Source: Dryomyza anilis (taxonomy: Eukaryota; Arthropoda; Insecta; Diptera; Dryomyzidae). From it: a stretch of DNA of 64,000 nucleotides. Positions 1-10,410 of this stretch are shown here, piece after piece. The position numbers and the translations under genes were made by a program. How positions within the stretch are numbered: the first letter of the stretch is position 1; every line of letters starts with the position of its first letter. The notes beneath the pieces were generated by a model. It was not told the DNA's origin. It saw only the letters and a list, made by a program, of their open reading frames with translations, and made no database searches. Location: assembly GCA_951804985.1 (NCBI GenBank), contig OX638133.1, positions 6,840,501 through 6,904,500 on the forward strand. Reading direction: 5' to 3'.

Positions 1-36
1 TAATTCTCAACGACTTACTTATTTTCGCATTTACAG

Positions 37-2314
37 AGCATGTAGTTTGCTATCATGGCACATGGGCCACATACCGACAGTCGCTTGGAAAATTCGATGT
101 CGTCGACATTGATCCGTTTCTCTGCACTCACCTGATGTACGCGTTCTTTGGCATCGAGGAGACGGGTGAATTGCGCATTATTGATCCATGGCTAGACCTG
201 GAGGACAATTCGGGTCTGGGCAATATACGCAAGTTCAATGCGCTGAAATTACAAAATCCCACATTGAAGACACTCGCAGCAGTCGGTGGTTGGAATGAGG
301 GTTCCAAGAAATTCTCCGACATGGCAAATGATCCAGAAAAACGTGCACGCTTCGTGAAGTCCGTGGTGCGATTCATACAAAAACATGGTTTTGATGGTTT
401 GGACTTGGACTGGGAATATCCAAATCAACGTCACAGTTTGACCAGTCATGTTGATGATAAAAACAATTATGTTACCTTGTTGCGTGAGTTGCGTGAGGGG
501 TAAGAGTTATTTGAGTTTTTTTTTTATATTGTTATACAGAATAATAAAATATTTGTGCATAGTTTGGATCCTTTTGGTTATATGCTTACTGCAGCTGTTG
601 GTTCTGCGGAATTTTCGGCAACGCTTTCTTATGATATACCCGAAGTGATTAAGTATTTGGACATCATCAATGTGATGGCTTATGATTTACATGGTCCGTG
701 GGATGATGTTACCGGCATAAATGCGCCACTATATGCAGGCAAGCAGGATACCAGTGCCATTGCGAAGCAGCTCAATGTGGATGCCATCATGAAGTATTGG
801 ATAAAAAATGGTATGTTACCCTAATAGAAATTTCATAAGGGTGATGAAACCAAAGACTCTAAATATAAATAAACTATATTTAGAGTCTTTGGATGGAACC
901 GAGCATGACATGACATTTTTTTTAATCGGGTATTAAACGAGATAACAAGACGAGTGCTCGGTTTCCTTATAGGAATGTTTTCTTTGATTACCATCCTAAA
1001 ATGTCATTCGTTTCAATATCGTTACCGAAATGCCAGAAAATCCACACGATATCGGACCATTTTTTGTAGCGATATCGAGCGGGAAATTCGATCTACATGG
1101 TAGATATATATAGATGCTTTCTGTCGGAGTTTTTAATGAAATCGAATCGATATCGAAAAGAAAATATATGATGTATATTTAAATATCTTATCTTGTCATA
1201 ATATTTGATGTACAAGTTTAAAAACTAGAATTTTTTATCGAAGTTAGTTCGAGAAAGTTTCCAGGTATGGAAGGTCTCCGAGACATAATATATTGGCTTA
1301 CTAAAGTAATCGGGATTTCATCGTGTCAAACATAGTTATCATATCTTTGTCCTATGAGGACTACCAAAGTATGTTTGACATTTTATAAATTTATGGACCC
1401 GAACGTATGTTTTTTTAATAAAATAACGTTACTTATGTTCAATTTGTTTCTGATAGCAAATTCCAAATAAAATTCTAATAATGAGGACAGTACCTAATAA
1501 CAACATTTTATTACTGTATTTTTCCACAGGTGCGCCCCTTGAAAAACTTGTACTCGGTGTACCCTTCTATGGCCGTTCCTTTACACTAGAGACCGCCGAT
1601 CAGCATACACCAGGCGCCCCTCACATCGGACGTGGCATTGCCGGTCAGTATTCGGTAGAGCCCGGCGTCATTGGTTACAACGAGATGTGCGAGAAACTTC
1701 AGAGTGAATCGTCGTGGACAGTTGTCTGGGAGCCGACACAGATGTGCTCATACGCCTATCGTGAGCAACAATGGGTCGGATATGAGACGACGCGCAGCAT
1801 TGGCCTGAAGACTCAGTATGCGGTGGACAATAATCTGGCAGGCATTATGATCTGGTCCATTGAATCGGATGATTTTCGTGGCACATGTAGTGCGGAAAAA
1901 TATCCACTCTTGCGTGAAATTAATCGTGTACTCTTTGGAGGAAATACTGCGAATGTTGGAACGATTGGAAGCATTGAAACTATTACTAAAGAAACAGTGC
2001 AGCCAGTGGACACTCCGATTACTGGACCAAAATCGGAAATAATTACCACTTTGAGTCCCGATGATATAGCTAGCACGACCACAGCTGCTACCACTACCAC
2101 TACAATTGCGACTACTACTACTACTTCATCGCTCAGTGTAAGCAATGTGCCATTTACGTGTCACAATGAAGGCGGCTACGTGCGTGACACAAGCGATTGC
2201 TCGAAATTCTATTACTGTGATCACGGCACAACTTTTAATTTCCAGTGTCCGAATACGTTGCGTTTTGATTTGACTAGTTCCAGTTGCAACTATGCAAATG
2301 TGGTCAAGTGCTAA
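37..2314 (+). CDS. Chitinase (GH18 + Thr-rich linker + CBM14), 5' partial
   Basis: Endo-acting chitinase, expected to be secreted and to hydrolyse chitin in the gut lining or cuticle. Exons read as about 37-499, 563-810 and 1530-2314, joined by gt/ag sites with matching phases, and give 497 codons in the window. The first exon (start codon, signal peptide) lies upstream of position 1. GH18 landmarks visible in order are LAAVGGWNEGS, the catalytic FDGLDLDWEYP with its acid Glu at 414-416, NVMAYD, GVPFYGRSF and GIMIWSIESDD. A Thr/Ser-rich linker follows (about 2050-2140), then a six-cysteine CBM14 chitin-binding domain (about 2150-2311). The architecture resembles the insect group IV chitinases, but I cannot say which orthologue this is. 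It is convergent with the chitinase at 3335-5568. The third intron (811-1529) carries foldback repeats. Exon calls and the catalytic motif are directly visible; secretion is inferred. Confidence 0.9.
850..892. repeat. Perfect hairpin in chitinase intron
   Basis: Two 18-bp perfectly complementary arms (850-867 and 875-892, left arm starting CCAAAGACTC) enclose a 7-bp spacer inside the 719-bp last intron of the plus-strand chitinase. A second inverted pair in the same intron, TGTCAAACATA at 1324-1334 and its complement at 1370-1380, suggests remnants of small foldback elements. No terminal duplication was recognised. Confidence 0.6.
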
Positions 2315-3334
2315 GTAAAATGATTAATTTTAAGGACATAATAAATATCACGATATCATGTAAATTCTCATAAGAAATATACTTCTTAAAGCTAAAGTTC
2401 TTTTAGAAATTATTGAATGCCAATTTAAACTATATTACCTTAAAAATCACATAACCTACTGTTAATAAAACTGAATTTCAGTTTAAATCAAGTGAATCAT
2501 ACAACCGAATCCGAATCAATCGCATTTACAAATTCACTTTTCTTTAAACCTACATATCTTTTAAACGGAACGTCGTAGAGGGTCAAATTTTGTTTTCATT
2601 TTTTTTTTTCAAATTTATCAAAGTTGGGGTGGATTTAATATATTTAAAATGCCGTTTAAATCAAGTGAATCGTACTACGGAATCCGGAGCAATCGTATAT
2701 TTTATAGGGGAATTTTGTTTAATTTTTTGAATTTTATTATTTCTTTAAATCGTCATATCTTGTAAACGGAAAGGCATAGAGGTATCAAAGTTGAGGTATC
2801 AAAGTTGGCATATTGTAAGGTGAATTTCGTATATTTAAATTACCTAAATTTCCGATTTTACAATTTTATATTTTCAAAACCAGTTGAGATATTTAAAAAT
2901 GGTTTTCAGTTTATGATTTACGTGTTAATTGTTTATAAAAGTCCCATACAAATATTTTAGTTTCATGATAAAATGTACAATCTATGTATAAATATGTAAA
3001 GTAAAGTCTTCAAAAATGAAAACAAAAATTCATGTTCAAGTCTATATCTTTAAAACTAAACATTAGATCTCAATGTAAGATTTTCATAAACAAAAGGATT
3101 TTAAAAATCTGATAAATTTTGGATTTTTTACAATTTTTGAAAATAATTTCATGAGAAATATCTCAACTTTACTGATTTTTATCTCCATAACCATAAAAGA
3201 TACAAGCTCCAATTTTAAAATTTAAGTTCTCTCAAGTTCTTTCTGTACAATACTTTTTTAATTATTAAAATCGGTTGAATAGTTCCAGTTTCACCAGCGT
3301 TTGGTCACACTGTGCGTTCCTTTTTATCAATGAA
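2315..3334. other. Intergenic spacer between convergent chitinases, with a degenerate tandem duplication
   Basis: No gene was seen. A unit of about 170 bp occurs twice in tandem, roughly 2482-2653 and 2654-2820. Both copies start with GTTTAAATCAAGTGAATC and later share CATATCTT.TAAACGGAA, but they differ by small indels. The remainder is AT-rich with no recognisable element. Confidence 0.5.
2340..2345 (+). terminator. Poly(A) signal of plus-strand chitinase
   Basis: A canonical AATAAA lies 26 bases after the stop codon of the chitinase. It implies a very short 3' UTR and agrees with 2314 as the true gene end. The cleavage site itself cannot be seen. Confidence 0.5.
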
Positions 3335-5568
3335 TTATGCCAAGTACTCTTGATGGGCTACTTTCAATAAGGGCCACTCAGCTCCATTGAATGCATCGAA
3401 ATCCAGTGACCAAATCATGACGCCACGCAAACCTCGTGATTTGGCAAAACTTATCTTCTCACGAATGCTGCGCTCATTGTCGTAACTAATCCATTGGCCA
3501 TCACCATAGGCATATGGTACACAAGCTGTAGAGTCCCAGGCATGATGCAAATGAGACATATCTTTAATTTCGTAGTAACTTAGAGTACCCGCTTCTCTGG
3601 TATATGTACCAGCTGGACCAGGACCACTACAAGAATTACCGACTTTGTTACCATTGTGCATTGCAAAGCTGTGACCATAGAAGCCCAAACCTAACAAAAG
3701 TTTGCTAGCCGGAGCACCTAAATTGAACATTATAAAATATTTGAAAAATTATTAATTTGCTAAACACTTAAAATTTGTACATCAATATAATAAAATATAT
3801 ATATTAATTTTAAGAATTTTAAATATATTTTCTGAATTCAATATGCATTTTAGGAAATTTGCATTAATTTAATAAATTGTACATCAATTTAATAAATTGT
3901 ACATAAATTTAATAAATTTTACATCAATTTAATAAATTGTACATCAATTTAATAAATTGTACATCAATTTAATAAATTGTACATCAATTTAATAAATTGT
4001 ACATCAATGTAATGTGAAGTGTACAGACATTTATTAAATTGTACATCGATTTTATGAATTGTACATCAATTTAATGAATTGTGAATCCATTTTATGAATT
4101 GTATATCATTTTGTTATGAATTGTACATTAATTTATCGAATAATTCTGTTATTAAGATTAAAAATTTTTTATTTTCAAGTTAATGTTTATAGAGATTTTT
4201 TCGAGTAAATTCATAATTGATAAAACAATTCATAAAATGTATATAAAAATACCTTGCTTTAGCCAATAGTCCACCGCGGACTGGACATTATTGCCGCCAT
4301 TGCCATGTAGTGGCGCATTATGACCCAGTGAACCATCGTAATAAGTACTGAAATCATACGTCATAATATTGATGATGTCCACGTAACGCGATATACGTGG
4401 TATGTCGTAAGAAATGCTAGCCGAATGTTGTCCAGCGCCTACTGCTATGCCCAGCATAAGGCCATGTGAATGTAGCCTAAAAGATACCATTCAAATATTT
4501 AGATATTTAATCATAGAATACAACTCATCAGAAATTTGAAGTCTTTTAAGACTCTTAAATGAATCCATAATGAGTCATATTTTTTAGTGTTTCTCTCATC
4601 ACTTAAATTAAGGCTGCCGCAATTTGGGTAGAGCCCACAGAGAGCACATTTATGAGAATTTTATTACTCCTAAAACATTAAATTATGAACTTTCATAAGT
4701 TACTCAAAATATAACTCTTTTATGCAGAATATTTTAGAGAGCTCCGAAAACAGACCTAGAGTTACATTTATGAGTATTTTTTCTCAAAGCTCATAAAACA
4801 CTTCAAAATTGGTATCTTTTATGAAAATTTCGTAGAGTTGCCCAATTTTTAAGTGAGATTTTTAAGGAAATAATATTTGGGAAATAATTTATTTGTTTCA
4901 TTACCATATCAATAAATAAAGCCAAAACTTATGGGGAAAGTCTACACATTCCCCTCTTCACGGCAGATCGTGCATTCCGCATACATTATAAATGAATTCA
5001 TATATATAAATTCAATAAATTCATATATATAGTAATATCAATGGACTATATCTTACTTACTCCTCATATAACTCACGCAAGAGCGTCACAAAATTAGCAC
5101 GATCAGATGTACTGCCTCCCCTTTGCGCTGGATATTCCCAGTCGAGATCCAGACCATCGAAACCATGTTGACGCAGAAATTTCGAGGAACTACGTACGAA
5201 ACGTGCACGTCTGTTGGCATCAGCGGCCATGGCCGAGTACTTAACGGAGCCCTCTGTCCAGCCACCAACCACTGCGAGTACTTTTAAATTGCTATTGGCT
5301 CTCTTTAAACCGATTGCTCTGGGTATATTTACTAAAATCAAATGTTTTAATGCAGTATTTCATGAATTTCAAACCTTTGTACATGTTTGAACATACCACT
5401 GTCGTAACTCGGATCCAACATGCAGATTTCACCATTATCTTCTATGCCAAAAAATGCATAACTCAACATGTTGATCAGTCGTGGATTGATGTTGCGGATC
5501 TCGAATTTACCTTTGCCTGGCCGGTAATTCGACCAGGTACCCAAATATGCGTTCACTATGGGAGCCAT
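3335..5568 (-). CDS. Chitinase paralogue, GH18 domain only, complete
   Basis: Second GH18 chitinase. Four exons on the minus strand are read as 5568-5397, 5331-5061, 4476-4253 and 3717-3335. Donors are GTATGT, GTAAGT and GTATTT, acceptors end in TTTAG or TTTTAG, and all phases fit, giving 349 codons plus stop. Landmarks are LAVVGGWTEGS, FDGLDLDWEYP with an intact catalytic Glu, IMTYDFS, GLGFYGHSF and GVMIWSLDFDAFNG. The protein ends just after the GH18 core, so the linker and CBM14 of its neighbour are absent. Translation starts directly at the first beta strand (MAPIVNAYLGTWS), with an in-frame stop six bases upstream of the ATG, so no signal peptide is encoded. This is odd for a chitinase and suggests loss of secretion or an alternative upstream exon. 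A core promoter sits 44 bases upstream. Intron 3 holds a 20-bp tandem array. Confidence 0.88.
3861..4010. repeat. 20-bp tandem array in chitinase intron
   Basis: About seven and a half head-to-tail copies of a 20-bp unit (ACATCAATTTAATAAATTGT). Copies from 3921 to 4000 are essentially identical, and the array decays downstream to about 4135. It lies in the 535-bp last intron of the minus-strand chitinase. Confidence 0.85.
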
Positions 5569-5608
5569 TTCTTACTGTTCGTTGCACTTGAAGTTAATCT
5601 CTACCTTT

Positions 5609-5645
5609 AACTGATACAAAATGCAGACTGCAATGCTTATTTATA
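5609..5645 (-). promoter_or_regulatory. Core promoter of minus-strand chitinase (TATA + Inr)
   Basis: On the minus strand TATAAATA spans 5645-5638, and the arthropod initiator TCAGTT spans 5614-5609 with its A at 5612. The 33-base spacing from the first T of the TATA box to that A is normal for a fly promoter. This gives a 44-base 5' UTR before the ATG at 5568 and supports that codon as the true start. Confidence 0.65.
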
Positions 5646-6162
5646 ACAGCGCTCTCAATATACACCGATGGTATTGCTAAATGTGTCTCTTATCGCATAT
5701 TGTACGGGCTGTACCCAATATATATTTAGTCTCTTCTGCATATTTAAATGGATTCTTGGAATTTTGCGTTTATGGAGCGGCAAATCTATATGTACTACTT
5801 ACGACTTCTCTTTGTAAACAAATGACTACACTGAAAAATCGAATATTTTAAAAATAAAAAAATATATTAAGGCTCTGATGCAAAACACTTTATAATTAAA
5901 TGTGTGCGATTACATCGCGATACAATCGTATTTAAAAACATAATAATTCTTTGAATTTAATACCCTACACTTAAAGTAAAAGGTTTGATAATCCGTGAAG
6001 TAGACTTGACCGGTATGAAAAAGTATATATCGTCGTTGTAGAAGTAAAAGTCGCCAGTTTATGTTTATATAAAGACATTTTTCTTTATCTTTATCAGTTA
6101 AGTTCAATATTGTTACCAATTAATAAAAATATATTATTCCTTTAAATGTCATAAGTTTATGA
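5646..6162. other. AT-rich intergenic DNA, nothing recognised
   Basis: Upstream flank of the minus-strand chitinase. No open frame, tRNA or repeat was recognised beyond general AT-richness. Upstream control elements of the chitinase could lie here, but none is identifiable by eye. Confidence 0.4.
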
Positions 6163-6400
6163 ATAAACGAGTGGGGAAAATTAAGTCACATGGGCGGGAC
6201 TTAAAGTTGGTTGGGCTCGGCTATTGAATACGCTACACTTTCTTAAATGTACTGAATAGTACTATACACTCAGAATTTTATTCATATATCAGAAATTTAC
6301 GTCTTATATCTTGATATTTTTTATACTTATGGGATTATATATCCATAATCCCAAAATTGATATAAAATAAAAAAAAAATAATCAAAAGCATATATTTGAG
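6163..6400 (-). mobile_element. DINE-1-like (Helitron-related) 3' fragment
   Basis: The start (ACGAGTGGGGAAA, TCACATGGGCGGGAC, GGGCTCGGCTATTGAATACGC) matches the same end of the fuller copies at 7137 and 13429 with substitutions. It then runs out before the microsatellite core. It is therefore a truncated, diverged copy in the same orientation. Confidence 0.6.
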
Positions 6401-7068
6401 CAAAAATTGTTATCTTCGGGCGGTATAAAGTAAAATTCCTACGTAGATATCAGTGTTATATGAGGTAGTTGAACATAAGTGTTTGGATCACCGGTTATAA
6501 TTGACCGATCAATTAGTAAAATAATTATAATTATTCATTAAATAAGTTCTCTGAAAATTATTTCACAATCATTTTTGAATTCGATAAAAATAGATATTTT
6601 TTCAAAACTCAAAATATGTTTAAATTGATTGTGGGATCTTTTGATTTTTGTTGAAAAAACATAGTTTTCAAAACAAATTAAATTTGGATAATGAAAATAA
6701 AAAAAAATGCCGATGTCAATTCGATATCAATAAAAAAAGACATCATTGTAGATAATTTTACCCTTTAAATAATTTCATTAAGATGTTGTTTTGTTTGCTG
6801 TAACATAGGTGTATATCATTCTATTACAGATGTACGGTTCCTAAATTTGGACATATTTGACAATTATGTGTTCTTCAAAGAACGAATGTCGAATACAAAG
6901 TTATCATGAAAATAGAGTTGCCAATTCTTTTTTTTTAAGAACTGGCATGACAAAATTTGACAATTGCTCCCTCTTCTACCCTTTATATTTTTTATGACAC
7001 TAAAATTTTTGAAATTTATTACCTGTTGCTTTAAATATCATTCTTATAATTCATAAATATATTGTTTA
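6401..7068. other. Repeat debris and AT-rich DNA, no gene
   Basis: No coding signal was seen. The sequence consists of A/T runs without a clear element until the inverted arm that begins near 7069. Confidence 0.35.
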
Positions 7069-7136
7069 ATAACCAATAAACGAAATAATTTCGACTTTAA
7101 AGAAAGTATCAGCTTTTTGACAAATAATTATTAGAA

Positions 7137-7978
7137 ACGAGTTGGGAAAGTTAGGTCACATGGGTAAGTTCGGTCACATGGGGCGGATTTTTATAGTCGG
7201 TCGGGCCCGACTATGGAATACCCTCCACCTTTGGTGGGGATATTAACCCTCAGAATATCATTCATATACCAGAAATTTACGTCTTATATCCCCATAAATT
7301 AAAAAATTATATAAAGTATAAAAAACAAAAAAAAAAAAAAATTTAAAAATGTAATTGGGCGGACCACGCCTATATTTAAAATTTTGAAAGGTTAATATTT
7401 CATAGATTTGATTTTAATAATTTACGCATCAAATTTCCACTATGAAAACCCGGGAAATCATGAAAAAAAATGTGGGCGGATCACGCCCATTTTTGGGCCA
7501 CATATTTTTAGGTGAATTCTAACAATACCTTTAAAAATTTTATAACTATACCTTGAATACTTTTCGAGTTATTAGTTCCGAAAGAGTTATATAAAAGTGA
7601 CTTGTATGGGAGGTGGGCGTGTCCGTTGACCGATTTGGCTCATTTTCAAACTCGGTTCCTACTTTTGGCTAAAATATATTGAGACGAAATTTCATCGCAT
7701 TCTGATCAGTATTTCTCAAGTTATTCTGTATTCGGACAGCAAGACAGCAAGACAGCAAGACAGCAAGACGGCAAGACAGCAAGACAGCAAGACAGCAAGA
7801 CAGCAAGACAGCAAGACGGACAGACAGACAGACAGACGGACATGGCTAAACGGACTCGGGTAGTGATGCTGATCAAGAATATATATACTTTTCCATACCG
7901 GACACGCCTCCTAAGGGGCATTACAATATATGCACAAAGTTAATATACCCTGTAACTCATAGGTGTAGGGTATAAAAA
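7137..7978 (-). mobile_element. DINE-1-like (Helitron-related) element, near full length
   Basis: Read on the minus strand it opens with TATACCCTACACCTATGAG, then AAGTATATATATTCTTGATCAGCAT and CCATGTCCGTCTGTCTG. This is the order of motifs known from the start of Drosophila INE-1/DINE-1. A GACAGCAA microsatellite follows, then a non-coding body, and it ends near CCCAACTCGT. There is no open frame, so it is non-autonomous. A close copy at 13429-14211 confirms both ends. Confidence 0.75.
7739..7840. repeat. 8-bp GACAGCAA minisatellite plus (GACA)n
   Basis: About ten copies of GACAGCAA (one or two read GACGGCAA) lead into GACA repeats inside the DINE-1-like element. The copy at 13429 has only two or three units, so copy number varies between family members. 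That is a known property of the DINE-1 core. Confidence 0.8.
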
Positions 7979-8435
7979 TTGTCGGAAAAGCTGATACTAA
8001 CTTTAGAGTCGACTTTATCTCGTCTATTGGTTAGGCTGATAGACTATTTTCAACGCGTTGTTATCTCTGGCACATAGTAATTCTCAAATTTGAAAAAAAT
8101 AAACAATTTAATATCTACTGCTGTTAAATTTGAGTTATACTCTCTTGAGAGACCGGCAAGTGATCTGACTAATGACAATGCAAAATCTTTTCTCCCTCTA
8201 TTTATTAAGTGTGCTCTTTTGCTCATCTGCTGTTCTTTGAGTTTAATTACAAAAACAATGTGGAGAGTGTTTATTTGCAATTATTTACATTAGATGCTCA
8301 CTCACATCTCTCTTCCCCACGGTTTCATTGTTAGTTTAGTGCGTGTATTATCAACTCTTGATTTCGTACATGGTCCAGAGTTGAGTACTATTGGCGCAAG
8401 TCTGGGCCAACATTGGGCCGTTCGTTTTTCCTACA

Positions 8436-8780
8436 TGGGAAATAATGTTACAAAAATGTGTGCGGATCACGACCATTTTTGGACCACATATTTTAAGGTG
8501 AATTATAACAATACGTATGGGCGTATCCGTTGACCGATTTGGTGAATTTTCAAACTCATTTCCTACTTTTGGCTAAAACATATTGTGATAAATTTAATCG
8601 CATTCTGACCAATATTTCTCAAGAGTCCGTGTATCCGGTCAGACAGCAAGACAGACGGACATAGCTAAACGGACTCGGGTAGTGATGCTGATCAAGAATA
8701 TATATACTTTTCATACCGGCCACGCCTCCTAAGGGGCGTTACAATATCTGCACAAACTTCATAGGTGTATTGTATAAAAA
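8436..8780 (-). mobile_element. DINE-1-like fragment
   Basis: It shares GTGCGGATCACGACCATTTT, the CCGTTGACCGATTTGG stretch, a short GACAGCAA remnant, GGACTCGGGTAGTGATGCTG and GCCTCCTAAGGGGCG with the copies at 7137 and 13429. It lacks their far end and is more diverged. Confidence 0.65.
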
Positions 8781-8823
8781 GAATCATATACCTCATGAAC
8801 TAAATGATGAGACAAAAATTGAG

Positions 8824-9571
8824 TACACACAGAAAACTGATTTGTTGCGAAACCAACAAAATTGACCCACCGAATCATTCAGCTGTGGCAACAACTGATA
8901 TAGTAGTTGCAAGAACCTCTTAATTCGGTTGGGGCAACCTACAAGTCGGTACTCGTGAGGTTGTGACAACCTCTTAATAGGTGAACATGAGGTTGTGACA
9001 ACCTCCAAATTGGTGAGCATAAGATTTTCGCAATCGGTGAGCATGATCGGTGAGCATGATGTTTTCTAAACCTCCAATTGAAATTTTATTTTAACAAAAT
9101 TATTTATGCATATAAAATGTATGTATGTAAAGTATTATAGATGCATAAATATGTCGCGCACACAATTTAAAAGTATTTCTACAAATTCCTGCTCCCTGAA
9201 AAATAAAAACACTATGAAAAGATGCATGTATTTTTTATTTTCTCATAACCAAAAAATAAAAAAAAACTATATCCATTGGCACATATTTTTTATATTTCAC
9301 TAGCTAAGGAGCAATGATGCCATGAGGTTGCCGTCTGTCATTTATTTTATTGATACAATAACAATTGAGTCGTAACAAATGCAAGAATGTCAATTAGCAA
9401 TCATGAGTTTACGACAACCGAACGTGCAGTTGCGCGGACTAACATTTCGGTTGTAGTGACAAAAGGTACATTCATTTTAATGACATGAGGTTGCCATAAA
9501 TGTATTTCGGTTGCAACACTGAAACGTTGGTTCAATTAACCTCATGCCAAAAGAGGATTTTTCTGTGTGTA
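8824..9571. mobile_element. Non-autonomous TIR element with GAGGTTG/CAACCTC words
   Basis: The terminal inverted repeat TACACACAGAAAA at 8824-8836 is matched by its complement at 9559-9571. The interior repeats GAGGTTGTGACAACCTC (about 8967 and 8990), a small palindrome, and many single GAGGTTG, CGGTTG or CAACC words. No transposase frame is present and the family was not recognised. Confidence 0.55.
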
Positions 9572-10087
9572 CGTTATTTTTGTTTAGATTACACCAGAAT
9601 AAAAAAAATTAACAAATCACTGATTCCAAGAACATTTTCTGATCTGTCTGATAATCATATTTTTTTTCAATTGTACCGTTTAAAGATCATTTTTATTTAG
9701 TACTTTAGAAGAAATATTGATCGCCAATTTTTCGGTTAGCGATTTAATTAGTTTTGTTCGCTCTCTTTTTGAATATGAAAGATATTTATATTTAAATACC
9801 TTGTATAATTAGAACTTCTTTATATTTATCATAATATCTTTCTAGGCAGAACATCGTAAACAACATTTTGGGATTTTTCACAGCGGAATACCAATATTTC
9901 TGTATTCCTTTAGATTAGGTTTCTTCGTAAATATTGGATCAGTTTGCCTTATGTAGCTTTGAAAGTACGGTTACACAAGCTGACCCTATTTGGAATTATG
10001 TCAGGTGGCTTTGGTAGGAACGGCTTATCGTATTCTAATCAGCAAAAATTACTCTCTACACAGTTGAGAACTTTTCTCATAATTTGA
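9572..10087. other. AT-rich spacer, nothing recognised
   Basis: No convincing coding, RNA or repeat signal was seen in this stretch. Confidence 0.35.
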
Positions 10088-10410
10088 ATGACAGTATGGT
10101 TATATCAATCATTCATTGAGGCCAAATGATTTTTGGAGCCATTGCATAATTGTAATAATCAATACTATTATTCTGGCAATCATATTTAAATAACATTTTT
10201 GCTACAATCATTAGTTATTTCAATCATTAGTTATTCCATTCATTGAATTGAATCATTTTATGATTCTAGAAATCATTAAAAGAATGACAGAATCATTTAA
10301 AAATATTGGGAATGGTGGTTGCAATCATTTATAATCTTAACAATTATTCTATGTTTATTTCAATAATTGTTTTGTTGCAACAATCTTGATACGATCATAT
10401 TTTTCCCTGC
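10088..10410. repeat. AATCATT-word-rich segment (possible MITE)
   Basis: About a dozen occurrences of AATCATT or its complement AATGATT lie within roughly 320 bases, with CAATCATTAGTTATT repeated at about 10209 and 10229. The density stops sharply on both sides. The texture is like the word-rich bodies of other small elements here, but no terminal repeats were found. Confidence 0.35.

Larger units (their letters stand above)
7069..8033. repeat. Foldback element split by a DINE-1-like insertion
   Basis: Sequence at about 7069-7127 (TAACCAATAAACGAAAT ... AGTATCAGCTTTTTGACAA) is the imperfect inverse of about 7979-8033 (TTGTCGGAAAAGCTGATACT ... CGTCTATTGGTTA). The arms are therefore 55-59 bp. 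Between them lies the DINE-1-like element. Removing it leaves a small palindromic element with a loop of roughly ten bases. Confidence 0.6.

Noticed and set aside
8050..8533. Open frames between DINE-1-like copies
   Set aside because: AT-rich, no recognisable domain, partly over repeat sequence.
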